Assembly (NCBI GenBank): GCA_937923405.1
Contig: CALDUY010000007.1
Location: 62,001 to 126,000, forward strand
From: an uncultured Gemmataceae bacterium
GTDB lineage: Bacteria; Planctomycetota; Planctomycetia; Gemmatales; Gemmataceae
Length of the DNA: 64,000 bases
Direction: 5' to 3'
This document shows positions 1-12,619 of the stretch, piece after piece; positions within the stretch are counted from its first letter, which is position 1, and every line of letters starts with the position of its first letter. The notes beneath the pieces are model-generated. The model was not told the DNA's origin. It saw nothing but the letters and a program-made list of their open reading frames with translations, and searched no databases. The position numbers were made by a program, and so were the translations under genes.

Positions 1-3000
1 CTCCACAATGCTTGCCGAACCTGACTAGGGGTAAGCCCGGTTTGCAGTGCTAGATCGGTAACGAACAGCGCCCCGCACTGGTTGAGAATCGAGGCAATCT
101 GTTGAGCCTGCTCCGACAATGTGACGACCTTGTTTACTTCAGGAATGAGCAGGTCTCCGAGCAACGAGCGGCTTAGGAACATCACTTGTTCGACGCTAGG
201 AGGATTTTCCCCTTGACCAATCCAGACCCCCATTCCACCACTGATCCACTCGTTGAGCCAACGGGGTTGATAACCTGGCAGGCGGCTAGGAAGAATGACC
301 TGTTCCCATAACTCGACAGGTAATGACAAACCTTGCAAGCGTTCGAGGGACTCGCTCAGGCCTTCTGGTCCACTGCGTGTGGGAGCGGGAATAAGCCCTT
401 GCCAACGAAGCACATATTCTGCGAATTGAGCAGGCTGACAAGTGAGAATCTCTTTTCGCAGCAACCCCAGACTGCTCCGCTGGACTTGGTAAAAATTACC
501 AGGAGCAGCAAATTCAACTGCCTCGCCTTGGCCACGAGACACACGCACTGCTTTACCTGTCTGTGACCAAGCGTCCAATTGGCGAGCCGTCCAGTCGCGC
601 TCGAAGGGGTAGCGAGTTAAGAGATCGTCCAACCCCACCAAAGCATGAGTTTGAAGAAACCGATCCAGGATACGAAGCGCCGCCTGGTTCTGCTCGTCGG
701 AAGTTGCCGCAACCAATCCAAACGCTTGCTGATAAACCGTCACTTCTTCGGTCAGGATCCAGCGAACAGATTGAGCCACGGCGGGTAGCTCGATTCGTTG
801 CACGCGCCCATCGGTTTGCAGTTCGTTGAGCAACACGGCCATCGGTCCTTCAAGTTCGGCTTCGGTCAAGTCGCCGAGTTTGCGGAGCCACTCGGCCATC
901 TCGGCAGGGCTACGCGGCGGACGCCCGACTCCACGCAAGCGACGCTCGACTTGATGCACGGCCCGAGGGTCGAGTAAGTGTTGCTGACTTTCTGGAGTGA
1001 GCAACTGTTCCAACAACTCGCGATCGAGAGAGGGCGGCGAGGAGTCTTTTTCCACCGCGTCGTACTGATACATGCTGGCGGCGGTAAAGGCAAAGAGCAG
1101 CCCTGAAGCAAACGGGGACGGTGTGTCAGCTCGGCAAGCAACAATTTTCACCTTATTCGAGCGAATTTGTTCGAGAAGCAGCTTCAGGCGCGGCACGTCG
1201 AGATGATCGTTGAGGCACTCACGGAAGGTTTCGACGACAACAGGAAAATCGGGATGTTGCCGAGCCACTTGCAGCAGCTCACGCCCGCGTAGCCGTTGCA
1301 GCCACAATGGGGCGCGTCGCCCGGCTTGGCCGCGCGGCATGAGTAAGGCGCGTGCTGCGTTGTGGCGAAACCGCAGCGCGAACAGGGCACTGTCGGCCAG
1401 CTCTTGAAGGATTAATTCCTCGATATTTTCTGGAGTAATTCCCTCGAACAAGTCGAGAATCGGCTCGTCACAATCGCTAAGTCGAACAAGAATGCCGTCA
1501 TCGTGGTGCAGACATTGTGGCTGATAACCGAGTCGCCGGTGTAGGCGGGCTTCGATAGCGAAACGCAGCCCCAGATGGAGTCGCTGACCGAACGGACTGA
1601 GCAGCACTACTTGCCAGTCGCCGAGTTGATCGCGCGAGGCTTCGACGAGTAAAGCCTCATCGTTGGGAATCAGGCCCGCCGACAACAGTTGCCGGGTGAC
1701 GTGATAGTGCAGACTGCGAGCGGCATTGCAATCCAGGCCGAACTCGGTCTGCAACCAGTCGAGACAATTTGAGTCGTCGAGTCTGGTCTGAAGTTCACGA
1801 AGGAACCCACCAATGGCGCGGCCGAGATCGTAGCTGCGACCGACGCCCTCACCCCGCCAAAACGGCACGATCGCGGGTGCCCCCTCAGCTGGCGAGAGTA
1901 GCACTCGGTCGGTGTCGATTCGTTCCAATCGCCACGCATTGGATCCCAGCAGAAACGTATCGCCGACGCGACGTTCATAGATGAACTCTTCATCCAGCTC
2001 CCCGATACGCGTGCCATCGGCGAGACAGGCCGCGTATTGTCCCGTGTCCGGAATCGTGCCTCCGTTGACCAATACCAGACTTTGACTGCCCGGTAAGGCG
2101 ACGAGACGATTCTTAACTCGGTCCCAGCTGATGCGCGGTTGCAATGCCTCCAAAGTCGGTGTCGGCGAACGAGCCTTATCGGCCGCAGCAGGTAGTTCGA
2201 TCGGCTGGAAGCGATAGCGTCCAGTAATCATCTCCAACGTGGTCTCAAAAGCTTGGGGCGACAGATCCCTATAGGGATAGGCTCGGCGAACGAGAGTGTA
2301 GAGTTCGGCAACGGGCCAGTCGTCCATCGCCACCATCGCGACGAGCTGTTGAGCCAGAACATCGAGACAGCCCGTTGGCACTTGAATGGCTTCGACACGA
2401 CCGGCCTTCATTTCACGGACGAGTACCGCCTGTTCCAGAAGGTCGGCTTGAGTGCGAGGGATGAACCGACCTTTGCTCTTCTGACCGACGAGGTGGCCAG
2501 CTCGTCCGACGCGCTGCAACGCTCGGGCCACATTCCCCGGCGAGGCGACCTGACAAACTAGTTCGACCGCCCCCATGTCGATGCCCAGTTCCAACGAGGC
2601 CGTCGCACAAACCGCGGGTAGTCGTCCGTCTTTTAGTGCCGCTTCGGTTGCCTGTCGACGTTCCAGATCGACCGAGCCATGATGTGCCTGAACCAGATCC
2701 TCTTTATCGTTCATCATCGCCGTGATGCGCTCCGCCGACCGGCGATCGTTAGCAAAGATGATCGTGGAGCGATGCTGCTTGACTTGTTCGATCAATAGTT
2801 GATAGATCGATGGCCAGACCGAGCGTTCCGGCAGTGGTCCGAACTGCTCGACAGGATTGATGACGCCCAAATCGAGGTCTTTGCGTAAGCCGGCATCAAT
2901 GATCGTTACCGGTCGCTCAAGTTTGCTCGCCGAATTCTCCTTTTGTTGACAGTGACTGGGAATAGTGGACACAGAGTGTTGTCCACCTAGAAATCGTGCG

Positions 3001-3632
3001 ACTTCCTCCAGAGGGCGTTGCGTCGCGGACAGCCCAATCCGAACAAAGGGGCCATCTCGCTGCAACGCCTCCAACCGTTCGAGCAAGAGCGACAGAAAGA
3101 CGCCACGCTTGTTAGTACAGAGAGCGTGGATCTCATCAACGATGACGTGTGAGACAGCACGCAAGGTCTCTCTGGCTCGCGAGGTGAGCAGCAAATGCAG
3201 CGATTCGGGGGTCGTGATGAGGACATGCGGAGGTCGGCGAACGAGACGTTGCCGTTCGGCTTGTGGGGTATCGCCAGTCCGGACGGCTGCTTCCAGTTTG
3301 GGCAAGGAAAAGCCCAGTCGCTCGGCAGTAGCGGCCACGCCCTCCAGTGGCACCTGAAGATTCCTATGAATGTCATTGTTCAGAGCCTTGAGCGGAGAAA
3401 CGTAAAGAATCTTTACGCTCCGCGAGAGGGTGGGCTGTCGCCAAAGCTGATCCAAGCAGGCGAGAAAGGCAGCGAGTGTCTTGCCTGATCCAGTTGGTGC
3501 TAGAATCAGCGTGTGTTGGCCCGAGGCAATAGCCGGCCAGCCGAGTTGTTGTGGCAGGGTTGGTTCACCCAGCGTTTCGCGAAACCAACGCTGTACAGGA
3601 GGAAGAAACAGGGCCAAGGGATCAGGCATCAT
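1..3632 (-). CDS. lhr: Lhr-type large DEAD/DEAH-box helicase (3' end beyond window)
   Basis: An uninterrupted minus-strand frame runs from tandem ATG codons (3632 and 3629) to the left edge, giving about 1210 residues without a stop. Translation shows Walker A APTGSGKT at residues 45-52, a DEIH Walker B (VIVDEIHAL), SATQ motif III and QRVGRAGH motif VI in the first third. These are followed by the long winged-helix and beta-barrel region typical of Lhr (large helicase-related) proteins. The family comprises 3'-5' ATP-dependent DNA/RNA-hybrid helicases linked to repair. The length already exceeds the Lhr core, so this should be the long form with a C-terminal extension; its end is outside the window. 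The start is followed immediately by a typical Lhr N-terminus. Family assignment is firm; the biological role here is inferred. Confidence 0.9.
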   Translation of the reverse strand, partial: MMPDPLALFLPPVQRWFRETLGEPTLPQQLGWPAIASGQHTLILAPTGSGKTLAAFLACLDQLWRQPTLSRSVKILYVSPLKALNNDIHRNLQVPLEGVAATAERLGFSLPKLEAAVRTGDTPQAERQRLVRRPPHVLITTPESLHLLLTSRARETLRAVSHVIVDEIHALCTNKRGVFLSLLLERLEALQRDGPFVRIGLSATQRPLEEVARFLGGQHSVSTIPSHCQQKENSASKLERPVTIIDAGLRKDLDLGVINPVEQFGPLPERSVWPSIYQLLIEQVKQHRSTIIFANDRRSAERITAMMNDKEDLVQAHHGSVDLERRQATEAALKDGRLPAVCATASLELGIDMGAVELVCQVASPGNVARALQRVGRAGHLVGQKSKGRFIPRTQADLLEQAVLVREMKAGRVEAIQVPTGCLDVLAQQLVAMVAMDDWPVAELYTLVRRAYPYRDLSPQAFETTLEMITGRYRFQPIELPAAADKARSPTPTLEALQPRISWDRVKNRLVALPGSQSLVLVNGGTIPDTGQYAACLADGTRIGELDEEFIYERRVGDTFLLGSNAWRLERIDTDRVLLSPAEGAPAIVPFWRGEGVGRSYDLGRAIGGFLRELQTRLDDSNCLDWLQTEFGLDCNAARSLHYHVTRQLLSAGLIPNDEALLVEASRDQLGDWQVVLLSPFGQRLHLGLRFAIEARLHRRLGYQPQCLHHDDGILVRLSDCDEPILDLFEGITPENIEELILQELADSALFALRFRHNAARALLMPRGQAGRRAPLWLQRLRGRELLQVARQHPDFPVVVETFRECLNDHLDVPRLKLLLEQIRSNKVKIVACRADTPSPFASGLLFAFTAASMYQYDAVEKDSSPPSLDRELLEQLLTPESQQHLLDPRAVHQVERRLRGVGRPPRSPAEMAEWLRKLGDLTEAELEGPMAVLLNELQTDGRVQRIELPAVAQSVRWILTEEVTVYQQAFGLVAATSDEQNQAALRILDRFLQTHALVGLDDLLTRYPFERDWTARQLDAWSQTGKAVRVSRGQGEAVEFAAPGNFYQVQRSSLGLLRKEILTCQPAQFAEYVLRWQGLIPAPTRSGPEGLSESLERLQGLSLPVELWEQVILPSRLPGYQPRWLNEWISGGMGVWIGQGENPPSVEQVMFLSRSLLGDLLIPEVNKVVTLSEQAQQIASILNQCGALFVTDLALQTGLTPSQVRQALW

Positions 3633-3735
3633 TTCGATATTCTATCAGAGGACAGGTGTACAGAGAACAGCAGCCGCTTATCGGTAAATTGATAGAACAT
3701 GTTGGAGAACTCAGTTTGCTTCTGAGGTGCAACCG

Positions 3736-4317
3736 ATGGCCGTAAAGAAGATTCTGATGCTGGTGGGCGATTTCGTCGAAGACTACGAGGTCATGGTGCC
3801 GTTTCAGGCGTTATTGATGGTCGGGCATCAGGTACATGCCGTGTGTCCCAACAAGAAATCTAGCGAACGAGTAAGGACAGCGATTCATGACTTCGAGGGC
3901 GACCAGACGTATAGCGAAAAGCTCGGGCACTACTTCACACTCAACGCCACTTTCAGCGAAGTAAAGGCAGAGAGCTACGATGCCCTGGTGATCCCCGGCG
4001 GACGAGCGCCAGAATATATACGTCTTAACAACTCCGTATTGTCGCTGGTGCGTGACTTCGCTGGCGCGAACAAACCGATCGCGGCAGTGTGTCATGGCAT
4101 TCAAGTGTTGACGGCAGCGCGAGTTGTCGAGGGGCGATCCCTGACAGCTTATCCTGCGGTCGGACCGGAAGTGACTCTCGCGGGCGGGAAGTTTGTTGAA
4201 GTCGCAGTCGATCAAGTTCATGTCGATGGCAACCTGGTGACGGCACCAGCCTGGCCAGCGCATCCCCGTTGGTTGGCCGCGTTTCTCCAGCTCCTAGGCA
4301 CACGGATTGAGCCGTGA
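3736..4317 (+). CDS. DJ-1/PfpI family protein (class I glutamine amidotransferase-like)
   Basis: A 193-residue protein of the DJ-1/PfpI superfamily. It has the nucleophile elbow AVCHG with Cys119-His120, the conserved acidic residue near the N-terminus (E15 in VEDYE) and the oxyanion-type IPGG loop (residues 86-89). Members include deglycase/glyoxalase-like enzymes, chaperones and cysteine peptidases; the sequence alone does not separate these. I prefer ATG 3736, because GAGGTG lies 6 bases upstream, over the in-frame GTG at 3727. It begins a short plus-strand run with the HAD phosphatase and the DUF2256 protein, with the next frame overlapping or abutting its stop. The protein is cytoplasmic, with no signal peptide. 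Confidence 0.85.
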   Translation: MAVKKILMLVGDFVEDYEVMVPFQALLMVGHQVHAVCPNKKSSERVRTAIHDFEGDQTYSEKLGHYFTLNATFSEVKAESYDALVIPGGRAPEYIRLNNSVLSLVRDFAGANKPIAAVCHGIQVLTAARVVEGRSLTAYPAVGPEVTLAGGKFVEVAVDQVHVDGNLVTAPAWPAHPRWLAAFLQLLGTRIEP

Positions 4318-4327
4318 AGAGGTGGCA

Positions 4328-4984
4328 GTGAATCTTTTCTTGTTTGACATCGATGGAACGCTGGTCTCGACTGGCGGCGCGGGAATAGCGGCTCTCGAAG
4401 CCGGGTTGGCCGAGGAGTTCGGGATTGGCGGCTGCATTGAAAAACTGACCCTCAGCGGACGCACTGATCGAGCAATTGCCACCGACTTGCTCCGCCTTTC
4501 GGGATTGGCTGACTCTGACGAGAACCGCTCACGTTTGCAGGAAGCCTACCTACGACATCTCCCCTCGTGCCTGCATCGCCTGCGTGGTAGGATCTTGCCT
4601 GGGGTCGTCGAGTTACTCGAACGGTTGCGACAACGACCAAACACGATGATCGGCTTGCTCACGGGCAATATTCGTCACGGAGCGCGAATCAAATTGGGCC
4701 ATTTCGGCTTAGCCGAACATTTTGCCTTCGGAGGATTCGGCGATCGGCACCTGGACCGAGACGAGGTAGCCCGCGAAGCATTGGCTGCCTGGCAGGAGCA
4801 TGTCGGCTACAATAGCTCTCCGCAATGTATCTGGGTGATTGGCGACACCCCTCATGACATCACCTGTGCCCGAGCCATCGCCGCGCGGTCCGTCGCCGTG
4901 GCTACAGGCTGGCATCCGCGTGAGGAACTGGCCAACTATCGTCCAGATGTGTTGCTCGATGATCTCACGAGATGGGCAGTGTGA
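4328..4984 (+). CDS. HAD-superfamily hydrolase, phosphoglycolate phosphatase-like
   Basis: A 218-residue HAD-type phosphatase. Motif I DIDGT carries the nucleophile and acid/base aspartates D7 and D9. Motif II is in LLTGN, and motif IV is [10 protein letters not shown] near the C-terminus, with an alpha-helical cap between I and II. This arrangement fits the Gph/phosphoglycolate phosphatase subgroup, but the substrate cannot be read from sequence. The frame is open from TTG 4307, overlapping the preceding gene. GTG 4328 has GAGG 5 bases upstream and places motif I at the usual distance from the N-terminus, so I use it. Its stop overlaps the start of the DUF2256 gene. Confidence 0.85.
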   Translation: MNLFLFDIDGTLVSTGGAGIAALEAGLAEEFGIGGCIEKLTLSGRTDRAIATDLLRLSGLADSDENRSRLQEAYLRHLPSCLHRLRGRILPGVVELLERLRQRPNTMIGLLTGNIRHGARIKLGHFGLAEHFAFGGFGDRHLDRDEVAREALAAWQEHVGYNSSPQCIWVIGDTPHDITCARAIAARSVAVATGWHPREELANYRPDVLLDDLTRWAV

Positions 4985-5127
4985 AGCGATCACGAAAAAT
5001 CGACCTACCTAGTAAAGTGTGCCTTGTTTGTGGTCGGCCGTTTACCTGGCGAAAGCGTTGGAAGCACTGCTGGGAGCAAGTGCGTTATTGCAGTCAGCGT
5101 TGTCGCAGGCAGCGCTCGCCACATTAA
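4981..5127 (+). CDS. DUF2256 family small protein
   Basis: A 48-residue frame starting at GTG 4981, whose start shares four bases (GTGA) with the stop of the HAD gene. The translation has the DUF2256 hallmark: a [16 protein letters not shown] core followed by YCSxRCR. It therefore has two CxxC-like knuckles that could bind zinc, in a very basic protein. The family is widespread in bacteria and of unknown function. It is easily missed because of its size and because a longer spurious frame (from 5019) runs through it into the next gene. Recognition rests on the motif and on the translational coupling. Confidence 0.85.
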   Translation: MKRSRKIDLPSKVCLVCGRPFTWRKRWKHCWEQVRYCSQRCRRQRSPH

Positions 5128-5174
5128 GTGCCGCGCCTTATCCTTTCCTTAGATCCCACCCTCGGAGAGTCATT

Positions 5175-6401
5175 ATGCGCACCTCCCTTCTCGTTCTTGC
5201 TCTGTTGTCGCTGTCCGTCGTTGCCGCCGACTGGGCACGGTTCCGCGGCCCCAACGGTACCGGCATTTCCAACGACAAGGAGGTTCCGGTCCAGTGGAGT
5301 GACAAGGAGATTTTGTTCAAAACCCGTCTAACAGGGGTCGGTCATTCTTCGCCGATCGTCATCGGCTCGCGTGTATTCTTGCTGTCGGCAACGGACACAC
5401 AACGGATGCTCGCTTGTTTTGATGCAAGCAACGGTAAGGAACTGTGGACCGTCCGCACTCCAGGGAGCAAGGCGAAGAAACACGCCAAAAGCAGCTTCGC
5501 CTCTTCGACTCCGGCCTCAGACGGCGAACGAGTCTTCTGCGTCTTTTGGGATGGGGAAGCTGTCTCGTTACACGCCTACGATCTGCAAGGCAAGCCGCTG
5601 TGGAAGCACGATCTGGGTAGCTTTACCAGCCAACACGGACCTGGATTCTCTCCTATCGTCGAGGATGGTATTGTGATCGTCAATAACGATCAGGATGGGC
5701 TAGCCACACTGCTAGCCTTCGATGCCAAATCGGGTGAGAAGCTTTGGTCGGTGGATCGTCGAGCAGTTCGTGCCTGTTACTCCACGCCGATCGTCGTCGA
5801 GTTGAACAACGAAAAACTGGTGATGGTCACAAGTACGCCAGGCATCACCGGCTACAATCTGCGAACGGGTAAAGAAGCCTGGAATTTTACCTGGAGCTTC
5901 GAGCGCATGATGTTGCGGACAGTCGGCTCGTCGATCGTCGCAGACGGCTTGATCTTCGGTTGCTCCGGTGATGGCAGCGGTGAACGAAACATGATCGCAG
6001 TAAAGCTGAGCGGCTCGGGCGACGTGACACGGACTAACCTGGTGTGGTCGCGCGCCATCAACCGCGCCACGCCATATGTACCGACTTTGGTGGCACAGGA
6101 CAAATATTTGTATGGCGTTCTGGATGAGGGACAGGCAATCTGTTTAGAGGCGGCGACAGGAAAAGAACTTTGGAGATCCCGTTTAGCGGCAAATGTCTCG
6201 GCGTCGCCGATTTTGATCGATGGCAAAGTTTACGTTTGCGACGAACGCGGCGAAGTGTTCGTGTTTCAAGCTGAACCGACCTCGCTGAAATTACTGGGCA
6301 GAAGCAGCGTCGGTGAACTCATCATGGCCTCACCAGCAGTAGCGCACAACCGATTGTACCTTCGCGGCGAACGTCACCTCATCGCAATTGGGAAGAAATA
6401 G
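5175..6401 (+). CDS. PQQ-like beta-propeller protein, exported
   Basis: A 408-residue protein with an N-terminal hydrophobic signal sequence (MRTSLLVLALLSLSVVAA), then the ADWARFRGPNGTG motif that opens many planctomycete outer-membrane-assembly/BamB-like beta-propellers. Repeated blades with G(K)ELW motifs (GKELWTV, GEKLWSV, GKEAWNF, GKELWRS) indicate a seven- or eight-bladed PQQ-like propeller. No PQQ-dependent dehydrogenase active site is seen, so it is probably a scaffold or binding protein of the periplasm. ATG 5175 is chosen because a GGAG lies 7 bases upstream and a signal peptide follows; the frame is open back to 5019 but reads through DUF2256 there. Confidence 0.85.
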   Translation: MRTSLLVLALLSLSVVAADWARFRGPNGTGISNDKEVPVQWSDKEILFKTRLTGVGHSSPIVIGSRVFLLSATDTQRMLACFDASNGKELWTVRTPGSKAKKHAKSSFASSTPASDGERVFCVFWDGEAVSLHAYDLQGKPLWKHDLGSFTSQHGPGFSPIVEDGIVIVNNDQDGLATLLAFDAKSGEKLWSVDRRAVRACYSTPIVVELNNEKLVMVTSTPGITGYNLRTGKEAWNFTWSFERMMLRTVGSSIVADGLIFGCSGDGSGERNMIAVKLSGSGDVTRTNLVWSRAINRATPYVPTLVAQDKYLYGVLDEGQAICLEAATGKELWRSRLAANVSASPILIDGKVYVCDERGEVFVFQAEPTSLKLLGRSSVGELIMASPAVAHNRLYLRGERHLIAIGKK

Positions 6402-6618
6402 GAAATCCACTTGAGACAACCTTCCCCTGCCAACGGGTGAACTAGATTTTCATTTTGTTGCCAGGGTCGCTGGAACTTCCTGACATTCTTACTAGAATGA
6501 AGGGTAGAACAAGGCTGCTCTCTGGTAGTAAGCGGAGGTAAACAGCTAATAGACAAGAGCTTCCGAAAACATATTGAAGAGGAAATTAGAGTTAACGTAA
6601 CTCTTTGGAGAGCCATTT

Positions 6619-8235
<1,617 letters not shown>

Positions 8236-8249
<14 letters not shown>

Positions 8250-9141
8250 TGCCGGCTTGCCTTTGTGGGTTCGCTTGGTTGCCTTTCAGGCCGGCTGGCA
8301 TCGCCGTATCAAACGCGGCCAGCCCGGACGGTGCCGGCGAGAACATTTGAGTTGTCGGATCGAATCGCATCATAATGTCGGCCGCGGCCCTGTAGCGGTT
8401 CTTCTCGCAACGGAAGGTAACCGTTTCGTCGTCGCCCGCTTCGAGCAGGTAAACAGCGTCGCTGCCGTATTCCAGTTCGCTTGAACCCCGGAAACTCACC
8501 AAGTTCAGCCCCTTGTAGGTCGAGCCGCTCTTGCTCTTTTGCCGCGCCACCGCCGACGCGACCAGCACGGCCGCGCCGGCATCGCAGAACCGCCGAAGCA
8601 CGGTCGCAGCGGTTTCGAGTTGCTCACGTCGGTCTTTCGAGGAATCGCCCACCGTGAACCGCTGGAGGTAGTCCAAGATCAGCACGTTTGCCCCGAACGC
8701 TGTACCGGCGTTGGCAACATGCTCCAACGAGTAAGGCGGCCCCAGAAATGCAAGACGACCGGCCACAAAGCCGAGCGAATCGACGGCGGCCCGCACGCGG
8801 TTCCGTTGGTCCGCTGTCAGCGTGCGGTCGTTGATGGTGGTTAACGGGACGCCCGACAGCCGCGATATACTTCGCTCCACAAGTAACGTTGGAACCATCT
8901 CAACATTCGCCACGAGCAGCCGAGTGACCGGGTTCGCCCGCAGCAACTCGACGCCGATTTGCAGCAGGGCGGCCGTCTTGCCCGCCCGCGGCGGCCCACC
9001 GAAGAGGATTAGTCGGCCGGGTCGGACATCGAGCTTTTCAAACGGCGGTGGTAGCTCAAATCGAACCGGCGGCACACCACGTTCCACGTCGGTGCGCCAC
9101 GCGTCGAGCAAGTCCGCCGCAGTGACCAGCGCCGGCGTCAC
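8236..9141 (-). CDS. DnaB/RecA-fold replicative helicase-like ATPase of the element
   Basis: A 301-residue protein. Walker A is GGPPRAGKT, Walker B is VLILDYLQRF (the DYLQ signature of DnaB-family helicases), and FRGSSELEYGSDAVYLLE matches the DnaB motif 4 region. It lacks the DnaB N-terminal domain, as seen in RepA- or satellite-type helicases. The frame is open to 9240, but GTG 9141 overlaps the primase stop as GTGA and has GAAGGAGG (9151-9158) 9 bases upstream, so I choose it. It is the middle gene of the primase-ATPase-integrase run and probably unwinds or loads at the element's origin. The reading frame is intact, unlike that of the integrase. Confidence 0.8.
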
Positions 9142-10022
9142 GTTGGCGGCCCTCCTTCGCTCGTTTTTAGCGCGAGTGCCCCAAACGGGAAGTCTAACGC
9201 GCCCGGCGGCAACGGGTCGCTTTCGTGCTGGATGCACCAACGTTCAAAAGCAATCTCGGCATCGTCGCTTTCCTCAGGTCGTGGTACGACAACGGCCTGT
9301 TGCTGCTGGGTATGCCGGATGCCGCACTCGATTTGCCGCTCTACGTCTTTTGGTGACAAACCACTGTCACAACCGATCTCGGCCAGCAAGGCATGGCAAA
9401 GTGAAGGGGGCGAGCCTTGTTCAGTCAGCCATGCAGCACAGCGAAAAAGCGTCGTATGCCGCTCGCCGATGTCTACACCAAAGCGAAACAGGTCAATGAA
9501 GTATCGCGGCGCGCGGCGACTTCCGGCCTGACGCTCGTGCTGCTGGGCGCGGGCTTCGACGACGCGGGCGGTTTGCTGCTCGGCTTCGCGCCAGTCGCTG
9601 ATCAATTGGGTCGCTTTCGCCGTCCCCGAAGGGATGCCATCGCCAGCCGGATGCTCGGCTAGCCGACGAACCTCATCAATACCGAGCCGGAGCAAGTCGA
9701 CGGCGTCGACGCGCCGTTTGAATAGCCCAGTCCTCGGATGCCGGGTATTCGGCAGACGAACAATGTGGTTGACGTTAAAAATCGCCAGGTCGATTGTGAC
9801 GCCGGCCCGGGCGGCCAATGTCGAGGCAAACGCCCGCGCTACGCGATGAAAGCCTACGCTTGGCGGCGGCTCATGGGCCAGTTCGACGGCGACATGGAAG
9901 CCTTTGGAACCGCTGAACCAGATGGGCGGATTCTCTACGCCATACCGCGCCTGAATCGTAGCCACGAGCTGGCGAGCGTCCGTCAGTGCGTCGGCCAGGT
10001 CGGGCCGGTCAATGTCCAGCAC
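9138..10022 (-). CDS. Archaeo-eukaryotic-type primase (AEP) with PriCT-like tail, N-terminus apparently missing
   Basis: A 294-residue frame from GTG 10022. The very first residues are LDIDRPD, the DxD metal-binding motif I of AEP primases. SGSKGFHVAVE matches motif II (SxKGxH), and TIDLAIFNVNHIVRLP carries the third acidic motif with the following arginine. The second half (ERHTTLFRCAAWLTEQG ... DVERQIECGIRHT) resembles a PriCT-type helical domain. AEP domains normally have a sizeable segment before motif I. Here an in-frame TGA lies inside the att repeat just upstream, so the protein is either truncated at the element end or starts abnormally. It is translationally coupled to the ATPase. 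Confidence 0.7.
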   Translation of the reverse strand: MLDIDRPDLADALTDARQLVATIQARYGVENPPIWFSGSKGFHVAVELAHEPPPSVGFHRVARAFASTLAARAGVTIDLAIFNVNHIVRLPNTRHPRTGLFKRRVDAVDLLRLGIDEVRRLAEHPAGDGIPSGTAKATQLISDWREAEQQTARVVEARAQQHERQAGSRRAPRYFIDLFRFGVDIGERHTTLFRCAAWLTEQGSPPSLCHALLAEIGCDSGLSPKDVERQIECGIRHTQQQQAVVVPRPEESDDAEIAFERWCIQHESDPLPPGALDFPFGALALKTSEGGPPT

Positions 10023-10025
10023 GAG

Positions 10026-10040
10026 CCAGCGCCTTCACTT
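10026..10040 (+). repeat. attR-type direct repeat of the tRNA-Lys element
   Basis: CCAGCGCCTTCACTT is an exact copy of 6680-6694, sitting three bases beyond the primase start codon and marking the distal end of the element. The bases flanking the core differ from those at the tRNA copy. Confidence 0.85.
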
Positions 10041-10081
10041 TTACTAAAGCAAACCGTTTCATCCCAGTTAGAATGATAGAC

Positions 10082-10113
10082 AGGAGTTGGTTTCTGTTAA
10101 GAAACCAACTCCT
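10082..10113. terminator. Strong hairpin downstream of katG
   Basis: A perfect 14-bp inverted repeat, AGGAGTTGGTTTCT (10082-10095) and AGAAACCAACTCCT (10100-10113), with a 4-base GTTA loop. It lies 40 bases beyond the katG stop and just outside the element. There is only a weak T-rich tail on either strand, so it may also act as an mRNA 3' stabiliser. Confidence 0.65.
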
Positions 10114-10153
10114 ATTTGTCAACGAGCAGAATTGCTCTCGTCTTTAGAAAGGA

Positions 10154-12373
<2,220 letters not shown>

Positions 12374-12547
12374 CTAGAGGGACCGAACGGTTGATTTAGC
12401 GAATTAGTAGTTAATGTACGGATTACCGTAGACGAGTTGAGCCAGCGATTGTGAAAAGAGAATCGAACCGTACCGATCCATTCGCGAGCGAACTAAGTGC
12501 CCCTCAACACAAATACTCAGCTTTCTTGTCTGACTTAGTAGAGGTAG

Positions 12548-12576
12548 TTGCAACAGAGAACTCTATCTGCTAAGAT
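12548..12576 (+). promoter_or_regulatory. Sigma-70-like promoter for the CxxCH protein gene
   Basis: TTGCAA (12548-12553), a 17-base spacer and TAAGAT (12571-12576), ending about 43 bases before the chosen ATG at 12620. This is pattern recognition only. Confidence 0.45.
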
Positions 12577-12619
12577 CTGTAAAAAGGACAAGCAGATCCT
12601 AAATTCTGTGAGGGTTCTC

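Noticed and set aside
1..3632. Several small frames in the Lhr region as separate genes
   Set aside because: All lie inside the single long helicase frame, which is uninterrupted and carries all helicase motifs.
5019..5174. N-terminal extension of the PQQ-like protein from 5019
   Set aside because: It overlaps the DUF2256 gene in another frame, has no RBS, and the signal peptide begins cleanly at ATG 5175 after GGAG.
9240..9499. Plus-strand frames across the primase/ATPase region (for example 8822-9499)
   Set aside because: They are antisense shadows of intact, motif-bearing minus-strand genes.
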